64,000 bases of DNA from the NCBI RefSeq assembly GCF_018446385.1, contig NC_056000.1:51306722-51370721 (forward strand), read 5' to 3'. The notes beneath the pieces are model-generated. The model was not told the origin of the DNA. It saw only the letters and a program-made list of their open reading frames with translations, and made no database searches. Below, in pieces: positions 47,358 to 59,802 of the stretch. This DNA comes from Zingiber officinale. Its lineage: Eukaryota; Streptophyta; Magnoliopsida; Zingiberales; Zingiberaceae. The position numbers and the translations under genes were made by a program. Position 1 is the first letter of the stretch; the number at the start of each line of letters is the position of its first letter.

Positions 47358-47963
47358 TGTTAGGATCGATTTGTAGCTAGAAGAGGGTGGAAGGAAGGGT
47401 GAAAAGCTTGTCGTGCTTCATTAACTTACTTCGTATTGATGATATGCGGCGGATAGAACTCGAAGCAACACTCACAACGCTAATACAAAGAATTTACTTG
47501 GTATCCACCTCAAGAAGAGGTAACTAATCTAAGGATCCACACACGACACGCTCTCCACTAATAAAAACACTCCTTCTCGGTAACTACCAAAAGCGGAGAA
47601 GTCTTGTACAACTTCTCAATACAACAAGAAGAAAATCTTACAAGATTTACACAAATGAAATCCTAACTAACTTCTTCTTCTTGTGTGGAACGCCTTTTGA
47701 CCTTGGAAGTGCAACAACACTTTGCTCCAAGAAATTTCAAGAACTGGTGAGATCACCTAAGAGAATCATGAGAAGAGGAGGTGGAGAATCGCTACAGGAA
47801 GAAGGGTCACCGCGGCTTTTTACTGTGCGCTTCCTTCACAACGGTCATATTCCAATCGATTGGTCAATCGATTAGGGGAGGCTTGAATCGATCAGTTGAT
47901 CAATTCATAGCGCCTTTGTGCTCTACTGGAAAAGGTCTGAATCGATCGCCCAATCGATCGAGA
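47358..47963 (-). mobile_element. SIRE-like LTR fragment
   Basis: Starts TGTTAGGATCGATTTG and shares the TTTACTTGGTATCCACCTC, AAGGATCCACACA and CTCCTTCTCGG blocks with 15646-17282. It carries AATCGATTGGTCAATCGATT palindromes near 47850-47960 and stops where the next LTR begins. Confidence 0.75.
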
Positions 47964-49095
47964 TGCGCTACAAGGGGGAGGGGGGATTGAATAGGATTTA
48001 CTTGGTTTGGAGCATGTGACGACTCCTACTCCAAGGCCCGCTATCGTCGACAGCTTTCGTTAGATAATCACTATATATTCAAAAATAAGTACAAGGATGT
48101 ATTACAATAAAGATATTAAATTAAGTGCAACAATTAAGTATACCAACTACTTTTAAGAATATGGAAGGTAGTATTTTCGATCGTTGGAGTCACGTCGCAT
48201 AATTGTCGGAGTCGAGTCACAAAGTCATAGGATCGTTTTTTAGAGCAGTGTGTCGTAAAATGATCACAAGAGTGAGTGATGTTTGGCATCTGCTCGGACC
48301 AGCCTTATATAGGCTGTTGAAGGCACCTTTAGCCTCCATAGAAGTCACTTCCAGCTTGAATTCCATCCTCGCAAATTCGATCGTTGATAGAATCCGCTTT
48401 CTACGAATTCTATCTGTCCGAAGGCGCCTTCAAGCTCCATGGAAGGTGCCTTAAATACTATTCATCGAAGACGCCTTCAAGGTTCATGGAAGGCACCTTG
48501 GACACTGTTCACCCGAGGTTCTTTTGTGCCTTCCACTTCCTGCAAGGCATATTAGTCCAAATAAAAAATATATCCTGCAAAATAGAGTTAGCACATAATA
48601 AAATATGAAATACTAAATTATTTTGACAATCTCCGGACTGTCCGGTTCTGACTTTCAGTGTCGCTGAAACTCTAGGTCGAACCAACGTCTATTGTTCCCT
48701 CTTCAGGGAGCGCATCCTCATGCACCTAGTTCTCTCAGGAGAGTTTACATGTTGTCAGACTGGTCCTCCAGACCGTCTGGACTTTTGTTCAGCGTCCGAG
48801 TCTTCAGGACCTTTTCGCTGGACTTTCGATCCCCGACCCGTCCAGTTTTTCACCTGGTTCGCGACCACCAGGATTTTCACCTAGAGTCTCTGACTCTAGG
48901 GTTTCGCTCAAAGTGCTCGACCCGCCAAGACTTTCCACCTAGGGTTACTACCCCCTAGGATTTTCCACCTGTCTAATTAACTACAGCTAGGACTTTCATG
49001 CAAATTCATTAAGATTTGTTAGATAACAAGTAACCTTAACTTTAAATCTTTTGTTATTATCAAAATATAGGTTCGATCATCTGATACTTTCTGCA
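47964..49095 (-). mobile_element. SIRE-like LTR, second copy
   Basis: It runs from TGCGCTACAAGGGGGAGG to CTTTCTGCA, with a minus-strand TATA box (CTTATATAGG, about 48303-48312). The 3' part has GACTTTCCACCTAGGG-type repeats. The bordering five bases (CGAGA, CGAAC) do not match well, so the right limit is approximate. It appears inserted in the preceding fragment. Confidence 0.65.
48315..48510. repeat. GAAGGCGCCTTC palindrome cluster in LTR U3
   Basis: About five GAAGGYGCCTT / AAGGCRCCTTC sites with CATGGAAGG linkers lie immediately upstream, in minus sense, of the LTR TATA box. The same words occur at 36945-37135. Confidence 0.85.
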
Positions 49096-49639
49096 CGAAC
49101 ACTCTATAGTCAAATATTTTAATGGACAATTTAGATGAATAAAATCAAAATTTATAACTTATGATTTGCTTTAATCTGCAATTTATTAATTACATGGAAC
49201 TCTAATTATCAATAAGATGGCACGTTCTATTCATAAATTTAGAAGTTTAGAGACTTATATAATGATTCAAATTATCTTAATAATGTTTTAGATAAGGTTT
49301 AATGGAGGCGGAAATTATAAAGTTGTTGGATTTTTCCTTGTTCTTTAGTGTCTAGATGATATCTAGTAATACCCCTGCTAATGACCTTACTCCAAGCCGA
49401 TAGAACATGCCTCCCTGACCTTACTCCACACTAGCATCACATGTTCCAAGACCTGATTCAAGGGGCTGATCCCTCGGATTGGATCGACACGTTAGTATTT
49501 TTTGGATCAACCTATTCTCGAGCTCCGTACTCTAAACTTATGATATAATTAAATATTATTTATCTCATCCTGAAAATTAGATATTTAAATTATAAAAAAA
49601 TAATTAAACATGATTCATGATAACAAGTAATATGAGTCT
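49096..49639. other. Intergenic, no gene recognised
   Basis: AT-rich sequence with a short GC island around 49370-49470; no coding or repeat signal that I can name. Confidence 0.35.
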
Positions 49640-49831
49640 TGTCATCATGAAATTTGAGGTAGGAAATTTGAGGTTTGAATTTTGATAAAATCAAAATAAA
49701 TATCTCTTTTATGTATCAGTTATTATTTTAAAATTTAGTAGTCATCCATAATTTACTTCTTTTATATTAATCTTGGAACGGGTTGACGGGAGTACTGAGG
49801 ACGAACGTATTTACTTTTTTCGCCCCCATGA
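49640..49831 (+). mobile_element. Decayed SINE copy
   Basis: Matches the 18147-18358 SINE over its 3' two thirds (TAGTAGTCATCCATAATTTAC; ACGGGTTGACGGGAGTACTG). Box B has decayed to GAGGTTTGAATTTTG. Confidence 0.65.
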
Positions 49832-50070
49832 TAATCATTTATGAAGTTAATAGTTAGCTGATTGACATTAATAAAAGTAGTTATAATTAATGACTGAATT
49901 TTATGATTAAAGTGATTGATAATTTTTGGAAGATTGTGTTTACAATTGTTCATGTCTGACATCGCTATCGGGTGATTATGTGAAGAGCAATTATTGTGGA
50001 GGAAGTTACATGTGACATAATAGCAAAGGGGTATTATAAAGTTCTAACAAATACTTAGCAGAGATTAAAA

Positions 50071-52737
50071 CGATAATTTACCAAAGGACACACGTGAAAA
50101 ATCTAAATTTATCAAAAGACGTATACTATTTTAGTATTTACCAAAGAGTATATTTTTTTAAAAGCATTTCCTATTTTACCCTCCTAATAATTTGACTTTT
50201 TCTACTATTTTTCTTTTCTTCACTATATTTCTCTCTCTTCTCTCTCTTCTATGTCGGCAGAAGATAAGAATAACATTAGTCAATTTTTAATCACATTTTA
50301 ATACATTTGAAGAAGCCAAAATAATAATGGACATCATATTTGGACTCCTTACAATTTTAGAAATCCACAGGAACTTAAATGGGTGCAATCGGAGCTTTCT
50401 AGGTCGATCAGTGGGTTTCGGTCAAAACCCACTGATGGACCTAGAGAGCTCCGATTGCACTCATTTCAGTTTTTATGGATTTCTAAAATTACAAGGAGTT
50501 CAAATATGGTGTACATTATTTATTTTGGCTTTTTATAGATGTTAACAAGTAAAATCAAAGAATCGGCATAAAAGCCTACGTTGGGCCTGATATCATTCCA
50601 TATCAGGCCCACGTTGGGCCTGATTTGAATCCATATCAGGTTCAATGTGGGCTTTTTTGTCGATTCTTTAATTTTACTTGTTAACATCTATAAAAAAACC
50701 AAAATAAATAATTGACACTATATTTGAACTCCTTGCAATTTTAGAAATTCATAGAAACTGAAATGGGTGCAATTGGAGCTCTCTAGGTCCATCAGTGGGT
50801 TTTGATCGAAACCCACTGATCGGCCTAGAAAGCTCCGATTGTACTCATTTCAGTTCCTGTGGATTTCTAAAATTGCAAGGAGTCCAAATATGGTGTCCAT
50901 TATTATTTTTGTCATTTCTAGTGGTGGACCGGAGGTTTTGAAAACCCTAAATCTCTCTTTCTTTCTTTTTTCTTCTTTTTTGTTTAGGCTTGATATGAAG
51001 AGATATCATGCCCATGTTGGGCCTGATATCTTTTCATATCAGGCCCAATGCGGGCCTGATATCTCCCCATATCAGGCCCAATGTGGGCCTGATATGGGAG
51101 ATATCAGGTCTAGTAACAACAAAAAATAAAAAAATAAAAAAAAGTAATAAAGAGATATTTAGAGTTTTCAAAACCTCTAGTCCACCACTAGGAGTGCCAA
51201 AAATAATAATGGACACCATATTTTTACAAGTCGATCGGTGGGTTTGGTCAAAACCCAGCGATGCTGAGAGATCGCACCCATTTCTATGATTTCTAAAATT
51301 GCAAGGAGTTCAAATATGGTGTCCATTATTTATTTTGACTTTTTATAGATGTTAACAAGCAAAATCAAAGAATCGGCAAAAAAAATCCCACATTGGGCCT
51401 GATATGGACTCAAATCAGGCCCAACGTGGGCCTGATATGGAATGATATCAGGCCCACGTTGGGCTTGATATGGAATGATATCAGACCCACTTTGGGCCTA
51501 ATATGATTTCATATCAGGCCCAACGTGGGTTTTTATCCCGATTATTTGATTTTACTTGTTAACATCTATAAAAAGTCAAAATAAATAATGGACAACATAT
51601 TTGAACTCCTTACAATTTTAGAAATCTATAGAAATTGAAATAGGTGCAATCGGAGCTCTCTAGGTCCATCAGTGGATTTTAACTGAAACTCACTTATCGA
51701 CCTAGAAAGCTCCAATTGCACTCATTTCAGTTCCTGTGGATTTCTAAAATTGCAAGGAGTCCAAATATGATGTCCATTATTATTTTTGGCATTCCTAGTG
51801 GTGGACCAGAGGTTTTGAAAAACCCTAAATCTCTCTTCTTTTTTTTCCTTTTTTTTTTGTTTAGGCCTGATATGAAGAGATATCATGCCACTTATTGAGG
51901 TCTTATGTGATCTAGTTATTGGTATGAATGTGGGCCCTAACAGGAAAGTATCCTAGCTAATGTTCAAATGATGACAATTGGTGTTGATGTCCAATGGACT
52001 ATTCCCAATTGCTTTTGCAATTATAGAAATCGAAAGTAGGCTTGCTTGGGACTGATTCTTGTTAGAACTTTGAAATGAGATAACCCATTTCAGTTTCTAT
52101 GGATTTTTAAAATTGTAAGGAGTTCAAATATGGTGTCCATTTTTTATTTTGGCTTTTTATAGATATTAACAAGTAAAATTAAAGAATCGACAAAAAAGCC
52201 CACATTGGGTCTGATATGGAATGATATCAGGCCCAACGTGGGCTTTTATGTCGATTCTTTGATTTTGCTTGTTAACATCTATAAAAAGCCAAAATAAATA
52301 ATGTACACCTTATTTGAACTCCTTGCAATTTTAGAAATCCATAGAAACTGAAATGGGTGCAATCGGAGCTCTCTAGGTCCATCAGTGAGTTTTGATCGAA
52401 ACCCACTGATCGACCTAGAAAGCTCCGATTGCACTCATTTCAGTTCCTGTGGATTTCTAAAATTACAAGGAGTCCAAATATGGTGCCCATTATTTATTTT
52501 GGCTTTTTCAAATGTATTAAAATGTGATTAAAAATTGACTAATGTTATTCCTATCTTCTACCGACAGAGAAGAGAGAGAAATATAATGAAGAAAAGAAAA
52601 ATAGTAGAAAAAGTCAAATTATCATGAGGGTAAAATAGGAAATGCTTTTAAAAAAGTGCGTTCTTTGGTAAATACCAAAATAGTGTACACCTTTTGATAA
52701 ATTTAGATTTTCACGTGCACCCTTTGATAAATTACCG
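50071..52737. mobile_element. Non-autonomous Mutator-like element with TIRs of about 350 bp
   Basis: Exact 9-bp TSDs AGATTAAAA (50062-50070, 52738-52746) are diagnostic for MULEs. Left and right ends are inverted copies for about 350 bp (50071-50425, 52390-52737), starting CGRTAATTTAYCAAAGG. Terminal iterons TTTAYCAAAAGRYGTA recur three times per end. The interior is built from more inverted units (TTAGAAATCCAYAGGAACT...) and GGCCTGATATGG palindromes. No gene is present; minus and plus frames of 60-96 codons are palindrome read-through. It needs transposase in trans. Confidence 0.95.
50570..52240. repeat. Palindrome clusters inside the MULE
   Basis: Four clusters (about 50577-50640, 50985-51110, 51385-51530, 52190-52245) of GGGCCTGATATGG / CCATATCAGGCCC half-sites. 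Spacers differ from the 2880-6100 array (GAATG, AGAGA) but the core is the same. Confidence 0.9.
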
Positions 52738-52746
52738 AGATTAAAA

Positions 52747-53536
52747 TGAGTGTCGAGGTTGGACTACGTAACCACTCTAACATTCAAATTAGCATAAAAG
52801 ACTAAAGAAAGATGAAAAACAATTGAGCAATAGAAAAGGTTGAATGTCTTTTTGTAGGTACCTTTGCTCGCGGAAGCAGACAACCTTTTAAAGTTTGTAA
52901 TTGTGCTCTTATATTACCCATGCATTTGTCCAGAAACGACTATGTTGCCGACATCTTACAAGAGAAACGACTATATTATCAACGTTTTTTGAAAAAAAGA
53001 GTACGATAAACCACATAAGATATAGGTCTCAATTGAGATTTAATATATCTTGATATAGGTCTCAATTGAGATTTAATTTATCATAAGATATAGGTCTCAA
53101 TTGAGATTTAATGAACTGAAAGAGTCTGGTGAATCGAATCGGAGAAGTTGGATAATCAAGATGAAGGAATTGGTTAACTGAGCTGAAAGATGAACTGAAG
53201 GAATCGGTTGAATGACTGAGTAAGAGGAGTCGAATGAACCTAATTGGAAAAATCTAATGATCGAGCGGAAGGAATCGGGTGGTCACTTTGATCTCCATCG
53301 CTACTTTACTCTTCGCCCGTTGGGGACTTTAACTTATGATTTCATAAATTTCTCTTAATTTATAAGAAGAGGAGCTCTCTCTTTTTCTTGCTTTGATATG
53401 CTCTGCTTTTCACTACACTTCTAGTGAGAGGCTTAATAATCGCCCGTAGAACTCCAATATGATCCTCTACATTCGCCTTAGCAGCTAAGCGTATAAATGC
53501 TATCTCGATAATATTTCTTAACAAAATCAAGTTCAG
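52747..53536. other. Intergenic, downstream of the WAKL14-like gene
   Basis: No gene recognised. It holds the 53016-53113 tandem repeat and the 3' flank of the kinase gene. Confidence 0.45.
53016..53113. repeat. 36-bp tandem repeat, three units
   Basis: Three near-exact copies carry GATATAGGTCTCAATTGAGA and TTTAAT; each holds the perfect palindrome TCTCAATTGAGA. Confidence 0.9.
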
Positions 53537-56347
53537 CTAGCGATGAAGGATGCCGGAGGAGGAAGCATTAGACAAAGACGACGACGAAGAGCAGCTTTGC
53601 TCACTCCCCCATGGCTCCTTGACGCACAAGAACGGCAACGCCATCTCTTTGCCTTCCTCCTCTTTCACTTCGCTGGCTCCTCCTTCCTCCGCCCTGATCC
53701 TCTCCAGCTCCTCCGCCACCTCCGTCATCGCCGGCCGTGCTTCTTTGTGGAAAGCCAGGCACCGGAACGCCAGCTCCGCCACTTTCATCACCGACTCCAT
53801 TCCCCGGCCATGGCAGTTTTCCTTCACCACAGGGTCCACGATTTCCTCCACCTGTCCCTTGGCGATCCTGTCCGCCGCCAGCGCTGCCAGGTTCACCTCG
53901 CTAGGATCCCGGCGAAAGTCCACCGCCTTCATCGCCGTGATCATCTCCACCAGCACCACCCCGAAGCTGTACACATCGCTCTTATCGGAGAGATGGAAGT
54001 TCTGATGGTACTGCGGGTCCACGTACCCCGGCGTCCCCTGCGGCGCCGTGGAGATGTGCGACCACTCCGCCGCCACAGCGCGCGACAGCCCGAAGTCCGC
54101 CAGCTTGGGCCGGAGGCTGTAGTCCAGCAGGATGTTGCTCGACTTGATGTCGCGGTGGTAGATGGGCGGGCGCACGGCTGTGTGGAGGTACGCGATGGCG
54201 CGCGCTGTCTCGGCAGCGATCACCACACGCGCCGGCCACGGCAGGACGTCGCCGAGCTCTCGGTGGAGGTGCTGCGACAGGGTGCCGTTGGGGACGAACT
54301 CGTAGACGAGTATGTGGTGGCCGCGGCCGATGCAGCAGCCGAGGAGGTGGACGAGGTTGGGGTGGCTGACGGACGACACAAGCTTGATCTCGTTGATCAC
54401 CTGCATGACGTTGTCAGTGTCGGGGTTCTTGAGACGCTTGATGGCGACGAAGCCGCCGTCGGCGGAGAAGCGGCCTCTGTAGACGGTGCCGTAGGCGCCG
54501 GAGCCAAGCCTGTACGCGTCGGAGAAGTTGCCGGTGGCGCGCTCAATGTCTTTGTGGGAGTAAATTGCGACGGTGCCGGAAGCGGCGCCGGAGAGGAGGA
54601 GGCGTTGGGCGACGGCTTCCTCTGTTTCCGAAGCCTTGTCACCGCGGAAGAAGAAGCGGTAACAGAGCACCGCCACGCCGAGTGCCAAGAAGGATCCAGC
54701 CGCGATTCCTGCGATCGGAAGTAAACGCTTAAACAAAGATTTGTGGACAATTCTAAAAGAAGAAAAAAAGGGAAAAACATTTACCTCCCATAATTACTCC
54801 AACGTTAATTCCCTTCCGGCAGGGGTGCTCTGAGGAGCACTTAGATGCTGTCCCAAGAAAAATAAAAATATGAAAAAAATTATAATATTTATTAAAATTG
54901 ATCTAATTTGATTATAAGATTAGAATTGTAGTTAGAAAAGTCATAATTAAAACTGTTTTATGTGATATTAATTTTGACTAAAATTATTTTACGGTAATTG
55001 TAGTTGTAGGAGAGATAATGTAAAACGTGACATTATTTTTGGCTTTCATTTTTGCTAAAAACATAATTATTATCGTATCAATAATAGAGATGTAGGGAAT
55101 CCGAAAGATGTCAGCACCACCGCCACTTCCCAAAGTCAATAGAGATGAGTCATCTTGGAGCACGACACGACTCTTTTTTAATCATGCATTTCAAAAAGAT
55201 CACTTCATATTTTATTATTATTATTTTTTAATATATATATTATATTTTAAAATTATTTTTGTTTTGATTAAAATGATCAAATTTAAACAACTTTTGATCG
55301 TCGTTTCCATGTGGAATAATTTAAACTAAATTTAATTGAAATTGTTTTAAATTATTTTAATTAATTTTTAATATTATAATAATTTTAGTCATAATTAATT
55401 TAATTATAATAGTTTTAATTAAAATTATTTTAATTATAGTAATTTTATTTTAACAATATTTAATTAAATTAAATATTTTTTAAATACTTTAGCTAAAGCT
55501 AGAATAAAAATATTTTTGAAATATAAAGCGTTGTACTTTTTTTATTTTTGATTTTTTTTAATGGATTATTTTTAGCATATTTCTTAAAAATTAAAACCGA
55601 AGTGACGGAAAACGCGCGGCACTCACCTCTGCCGCAACCGCCGCCGTCGGCGTAGCCGTCGCCGGTGAACCCTTCATTGCAGCTGCATCGGTACCCGGTG
55701 GTTCCGTTCCCAGACGGCAAATCTATGCGGGAACAGTTGGCGTTGGCCGCGCATCGGCAATCTCCTCCGAGCCACCACCCGACCTCGGCAGACTCGAACA
55801 CGAGCGTCGACTGGTTGAAGGCGTCCCTGCCGTACCTCAACGACGTGAACAGGAATTTGCACCGCTTCGCCATCTCCGTGAAATTCTTCTTGGAGTAGAA
55901 CCCCTCCGTCCGGCCGCTGGAGTAGCACCGGATGTCGTCGCCTGTACGGCCGCAGCTCGTCTGGTTGAGGCGCTTCGAGATGATTTCTGTGTCGATGCTG
56001 CACTCCTGCCCCTCGCTTCCAGTGCAGTTGCGGAGGAACAGCGCGTTGCTCGCCGCCATGGACAACCTGTCGCTAAAGAGCACGGCCGCGTCGGCGATGG
56101 AGCGGTTGCAGGAGGCCGACACGTCGACGATTAAGGAGCTGGCGGTGACGTTCCGGACGAGGTACGTGCCGAGGCTGACCTCGCCGGAGGCAGAGCAGTT
56201 GAGGCGAATCTGGCATCCGGCAGAGAAACCGAAGGGGTATAAAACGGTGGTGGATCTGCAAGTCCGGTCGCAGCGTGTTGATTCCACGGCGATGGCGGGG
56301 GCGGCGGCGGCGAGTAGAAGAAGGGCGAAGAGGAGGGATGGAACCAT
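53537..56347 (-). CDS. WAKL14-like: Wall-associated receptor kinase-like protein (WAKL14/20 type)
   Basis: Three exons: 55627-56347, 54785-54847 and 53537-54708. All borders are GT-AG, phases agree, and the product is 651 residues, near the usual 650-710. Residues 1-20 are a signal peptide; 26-110 a GUB_WAK_bind galacturonan-binding domain (CDRTC, LYPFGF); about 195-240 a Cys-rich EGF-like region (CSCNEGFTGDGY). Exon 2 links to a membrane span at about 255-277 (VGVIMGG...ALGVAVLCY). The Ser/Thr kinase has GSGAYGTVY, Lys352 (VAIK), Glu368, HRD at 446-448 and DFG at 466-468, so it is an active-type RD kinase. The acidic, Ser-rich tail ends at 53537. Members sit in the plasma membrane, bind wall pectin and signal inward. 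Very high GC matches monocot genes. It is the intact partner of the truncated copy at 32110-34832. A 393-codon antisense frame is a composition shadow. Confidence 0.95.
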
Positions 56348-56738
56348 TGCAGTTCAGCTTCCAGAGAAATCAAGCAGTGAGGAAGGGAATGGCGATCGAC
56401 GGAATCAATTGTTTAATTAATAATTGAATTGGGGACGATGGATGGAAGACTTTGGGGATGAGCCAGGATTTGTGGGATAAGGCAGAGTGGAGCAGAGTAG
56501 TGGAAGAACACGCATTCTTTGGGTAGGGATCAAATAGGCACCGGGCGGACTACTGTTCTACCATTATCATTAAGACTCCTACATTTATAAGTATTTCTTA
56601 GAGTAGAAGGGGGGTCCACTTTTACAAATATTAAATTAATATTTTACATAGGATAAAGATATTTTTAGGTTGAAAATTTTAATGAGATTGATTTTATATA
56701 CTATTTAAAAAAAAAATAAGACAGAATCTATATTATTT

Positions 56739-56779
<41 letters not shown>

Positions 56780-58146
56780 GAGTTGGATGGTACAAGAAAT
56801 TTTAGATGAGATGCTTTTTTTATACGTTTAAAGAAAAAAAAGAGTGCTCCTAGTGAAATTATGGTTTATCAAAAATAGTCTAGGCTAATTATGGCAGATT
56901 ATGGGGTTTTTTCTAGGCTAATTCAATTATACGTAGATTTTTTTTTGTAGTTGCATGCCCCAGTAAATTGTGGTAGTCTTGTTTACCTTTTCAAGTCAAC
57001 GTTGACCAGAAAATTTTCCTTCTCTCTTTGTGAACGCAAATCCCATCCATTTTAAACTTCTAGCCATTTTCTTTTCATTATAGAATTGTGGCCGAGACTA
57101 ATGCTCAAAGGAGTAAACCGTGGAGGGATGAAATAAAATTAAAGACATAAAAAGAAAATAGAATGGAAAAAAATCTCTTTCTCGATATATACTTATTTAT
57201 AATTGAAAAAAAATGTATGTGTTATTTTTTTTTAATATATGATATAATTTTACGAGTTAAAAATAGTACTTGTATTATTTTTTTATTATATGGTATAATT
57301 TTATGAATGGAAAGAAATAAATACACTATGTAATTTTATTTATTTGTTATTTTTTATTTAATTTTGAGATGGTCAATTTTATCTTTAGAATTATCAGATG
57401 ATCAATATTTCTCTTATCTCTTAAAATTTTAATAAGATAAATAATAAAAATCTTGTTTTTACAAAAAAAAAAAAAAAATCTTATTTTATTTTTCGCTCTT
57501 CCTAATTTTACTTTTCGCTAAGCGAGCATAATTTTACAGTAAAACAGAGTTGTCACGTTGACCAAAAAAAAATATTCTTCTGTGTCTCTTTGTGAAAACT
57601 TCTCGCCAATTTTTTGTTTTAAACAGCGACACAAGGTGGGTGTCCACAGTGGACACGATCTCTTCGCATTGGAAACTTCCCATTTTTTTCTCTGTCTGAA
57701 CGCTGAAAACGGAGTCCAAAAACACAATAATTTGTTCTTGGAATTTATCATCGAGACAGTCACAAAACGCGCAGAAGCGGTCAATGCGGAGAAAAATCCA
57801 ACTGAATTAGCGTGTGTGGCTAGCCCACATCAATTCTTCAAGAGAGCAATGGTTTGGCGTATTAATGTCAAGAAGGCTCAAAGAAGCAACGGAACCTGGG
57901 ACATGGGACAGATAAATTCATGATAGTGATAGAAGATGAATATATTTATTTATTCTTAATTTATTTCAGGTTTAATAGGGAGAAAATAAATTATTGACAA
58001 CTATTAATTTTTGAAATAATAACTAGCAAATATAAAATATATATATATATCTCAATTTTATCAAGATTTGAATCCCAGATAAATCAGTCTATCTGAATTC
58101 ATCTGTAAATAAAATTTTAATTTTAATCTAATTAAATTATTTAATA
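56348..58146. other. Intergenic, upstream of the WAKL14-like gene
   Basis: The first 170 bp resemble the upstream region of the truncated copy and probably hold the promoter; no clear TATA box was recognised. An (AT)n run lies at 56742-56776. Two loosely similar blocks begin near 57003 and 57556 (GTTGACC...CTCTTTGTGAA). Opposing frames at 57518-57923 (88 and 121 codons) resemble nothing I know. Confidence 0.5.
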
Positions 58147-59006
58147 TGAGGTGAGCTTGTCCGAGAGTTGAGTCGATGGACGTTGGGGACATGACTCTCT
58201 CTGCTGACTCCGCGTAGACTCCGGGATGACGTGCTCTCCGGTGAACCTGCAACAAAACTGAATCGGGAAGGGGATCCCGACGACGGCCTTCCGATGCTCA
58301 AGTCAGGCGAGAAGAAATCGAAACAGCGTAACGAGGTCAAGAGCTACAGTAGATGAGAATGCATACCTCCGTCGAAACTTGGGGGTCCTTATATAGGGCT
58401 CCCGGGGGGATGCGTTCACGCATCCCAAAGCGTGCACGCTCCTCAAAGCATACCTGAAATAGCCATGTCAAAAAAGCGTGTCTGGCGTCATGCCGCAATC
58501 GTCCGAGCATATCTCTGACGTGACAGTAGAAATTTCCACCGTACGATTTTCTATCCGGTCCAGCCGCCAACCATGCTGTATGTCGGCGACACACGTCTCG
58601 AGAAGGATATCCTTAGTTGCTCCCTTTGTCCCCTTCTGCGCCTTGTCCGTTTCGGGCCGAGCGGAAGAGCCACTCGGCACCGTAGGGCTCGGACCTGAAG
58701 GCATGCCGGACCGAGCGAGAATACTTCCTTGGCTGAGCTGCAGTTCAGCCAAGAGAACATGCCGATCGGCTCGGCAATTTCTCTGTATTTGGCAGCTTGT
58801 GAGTGTCGGAAGCCCGACTCGTGGTCGAGTTGTCCTCACACCAGCCTTGGCGTGATCTTGGCCGAGCGGCCATAAGACTTCTCCAGGACGGGCGGTCATG
58901 AGACCTCTATGATCGGCCAAACTCGTAGGTTGACCCCTCTGACCTTAACCTCCACGTGTCGTTGCTCCTTGCCCATGCGGGTCCCCCAATGCTTACCGCC
59001 AGATCA
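58147..59006 (-). repeat. 3' LTR of the Tat-type element
   Basis: 860 bp; TGAGGTGAGC on the left and CCGCCAGATCA on the right. Minus-strand TATA near 58391 (CCTATATAAGG). Related to the solo LTR at 7022-7918. Confidence 0.85.
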
Positions 59007-59008
59007 CG

Positions 59009-59024
59009 TGTCTCCCCCTCAAGT
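59009..59024 (-). other. Polypurine tract of the Tat-type element
   Basis: On the minus strand AGACTTGAGGGGGAGACA directly precedes the 3' LTR, confirming its orientation. Confidence 0.85.
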
Positions 59025-59802
59025 CTAGTCGAAGGAGGCATCAAGTCCGACTGACTGGACCATTTGCCTGGTGATCTGACAGCCGCTCTGCCGGAAATGC
59101 TTAACCACTCGGGAATCCTGGAGGGGAACCCTGCCGCTCGGCAGCACATTTCCTGGAACTCTTGAGAGTTTTGGTTTGCCACCATCTGCCTCGCTGATCA
59201 AACAGCGGTCAATGCTGACGTCTTCAAGATTCCCTTGGGATTCACGTAAATCCTCACCATTGAGGGTGAGCATGCGACCACGCCTCAGTAATGGAGCTCA
59301 TTAAATGTGCCCCTATGAGCGAGTGACGCGTGGCGCTGCCGCCGACACCACGCGATCAGGTTGTCAGGGCTGATGCGACCCTTGCCCTTTTGAATTCCAC
59401 GGTCGGATCCGGTCCTCGGGCCCTGTGACCTACATCCAACGGCTCGGAGTAATCGAGCCCAACCTCTATAATGCTCTTATCGCTTTCCTTCGCCGCTGCT
59501 TACTTTCGTGTTTTCGGGCTCCTGCTCACGTTTGGTGCTCCAGCGGTTTCGTTCCTCAGCATTCCGGTGACCTCTCGTCTTCTCCTTCGATCACCTTCTT
59601 CTCCGTAAGGCTTTCTTGCCCCTCGTCTCTCCGTTCTTTTGCGTTTTTCTTCGCACTCTCGTAGTGTTTGTGCCCTTTTGGCACTGTTCCAGTCATCTTT
59701 ACCATCGACCCTGCTGTTTCTCTTTTGCTTCGCCCCTTGTCTTGGTAATGGCCAGTTCCTCTCACCAGTCTGACCCCCGCCCCCCGCCTCTGGTATACCA
59801 CC

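Noticed and set aside
47964..49095. A clean solo LTR with TSDs
   Set aside because: Best flanks are CGAGA and CGAAC, which do not match; limits are kept as approximate.
53543..54724. 393-codon plus-strand open frame
   Set aside because: It is antisense to the kinase exon, His/Arg/Val-rich from GC-biased third positions, and matches no family. The minus-strand kinase explains the sequence.
57518..57923. Possible small gene with opposing frames of 88 and 121 codons
   Set aside because: No homology, no codon bias, and both strands open over the same stretch.
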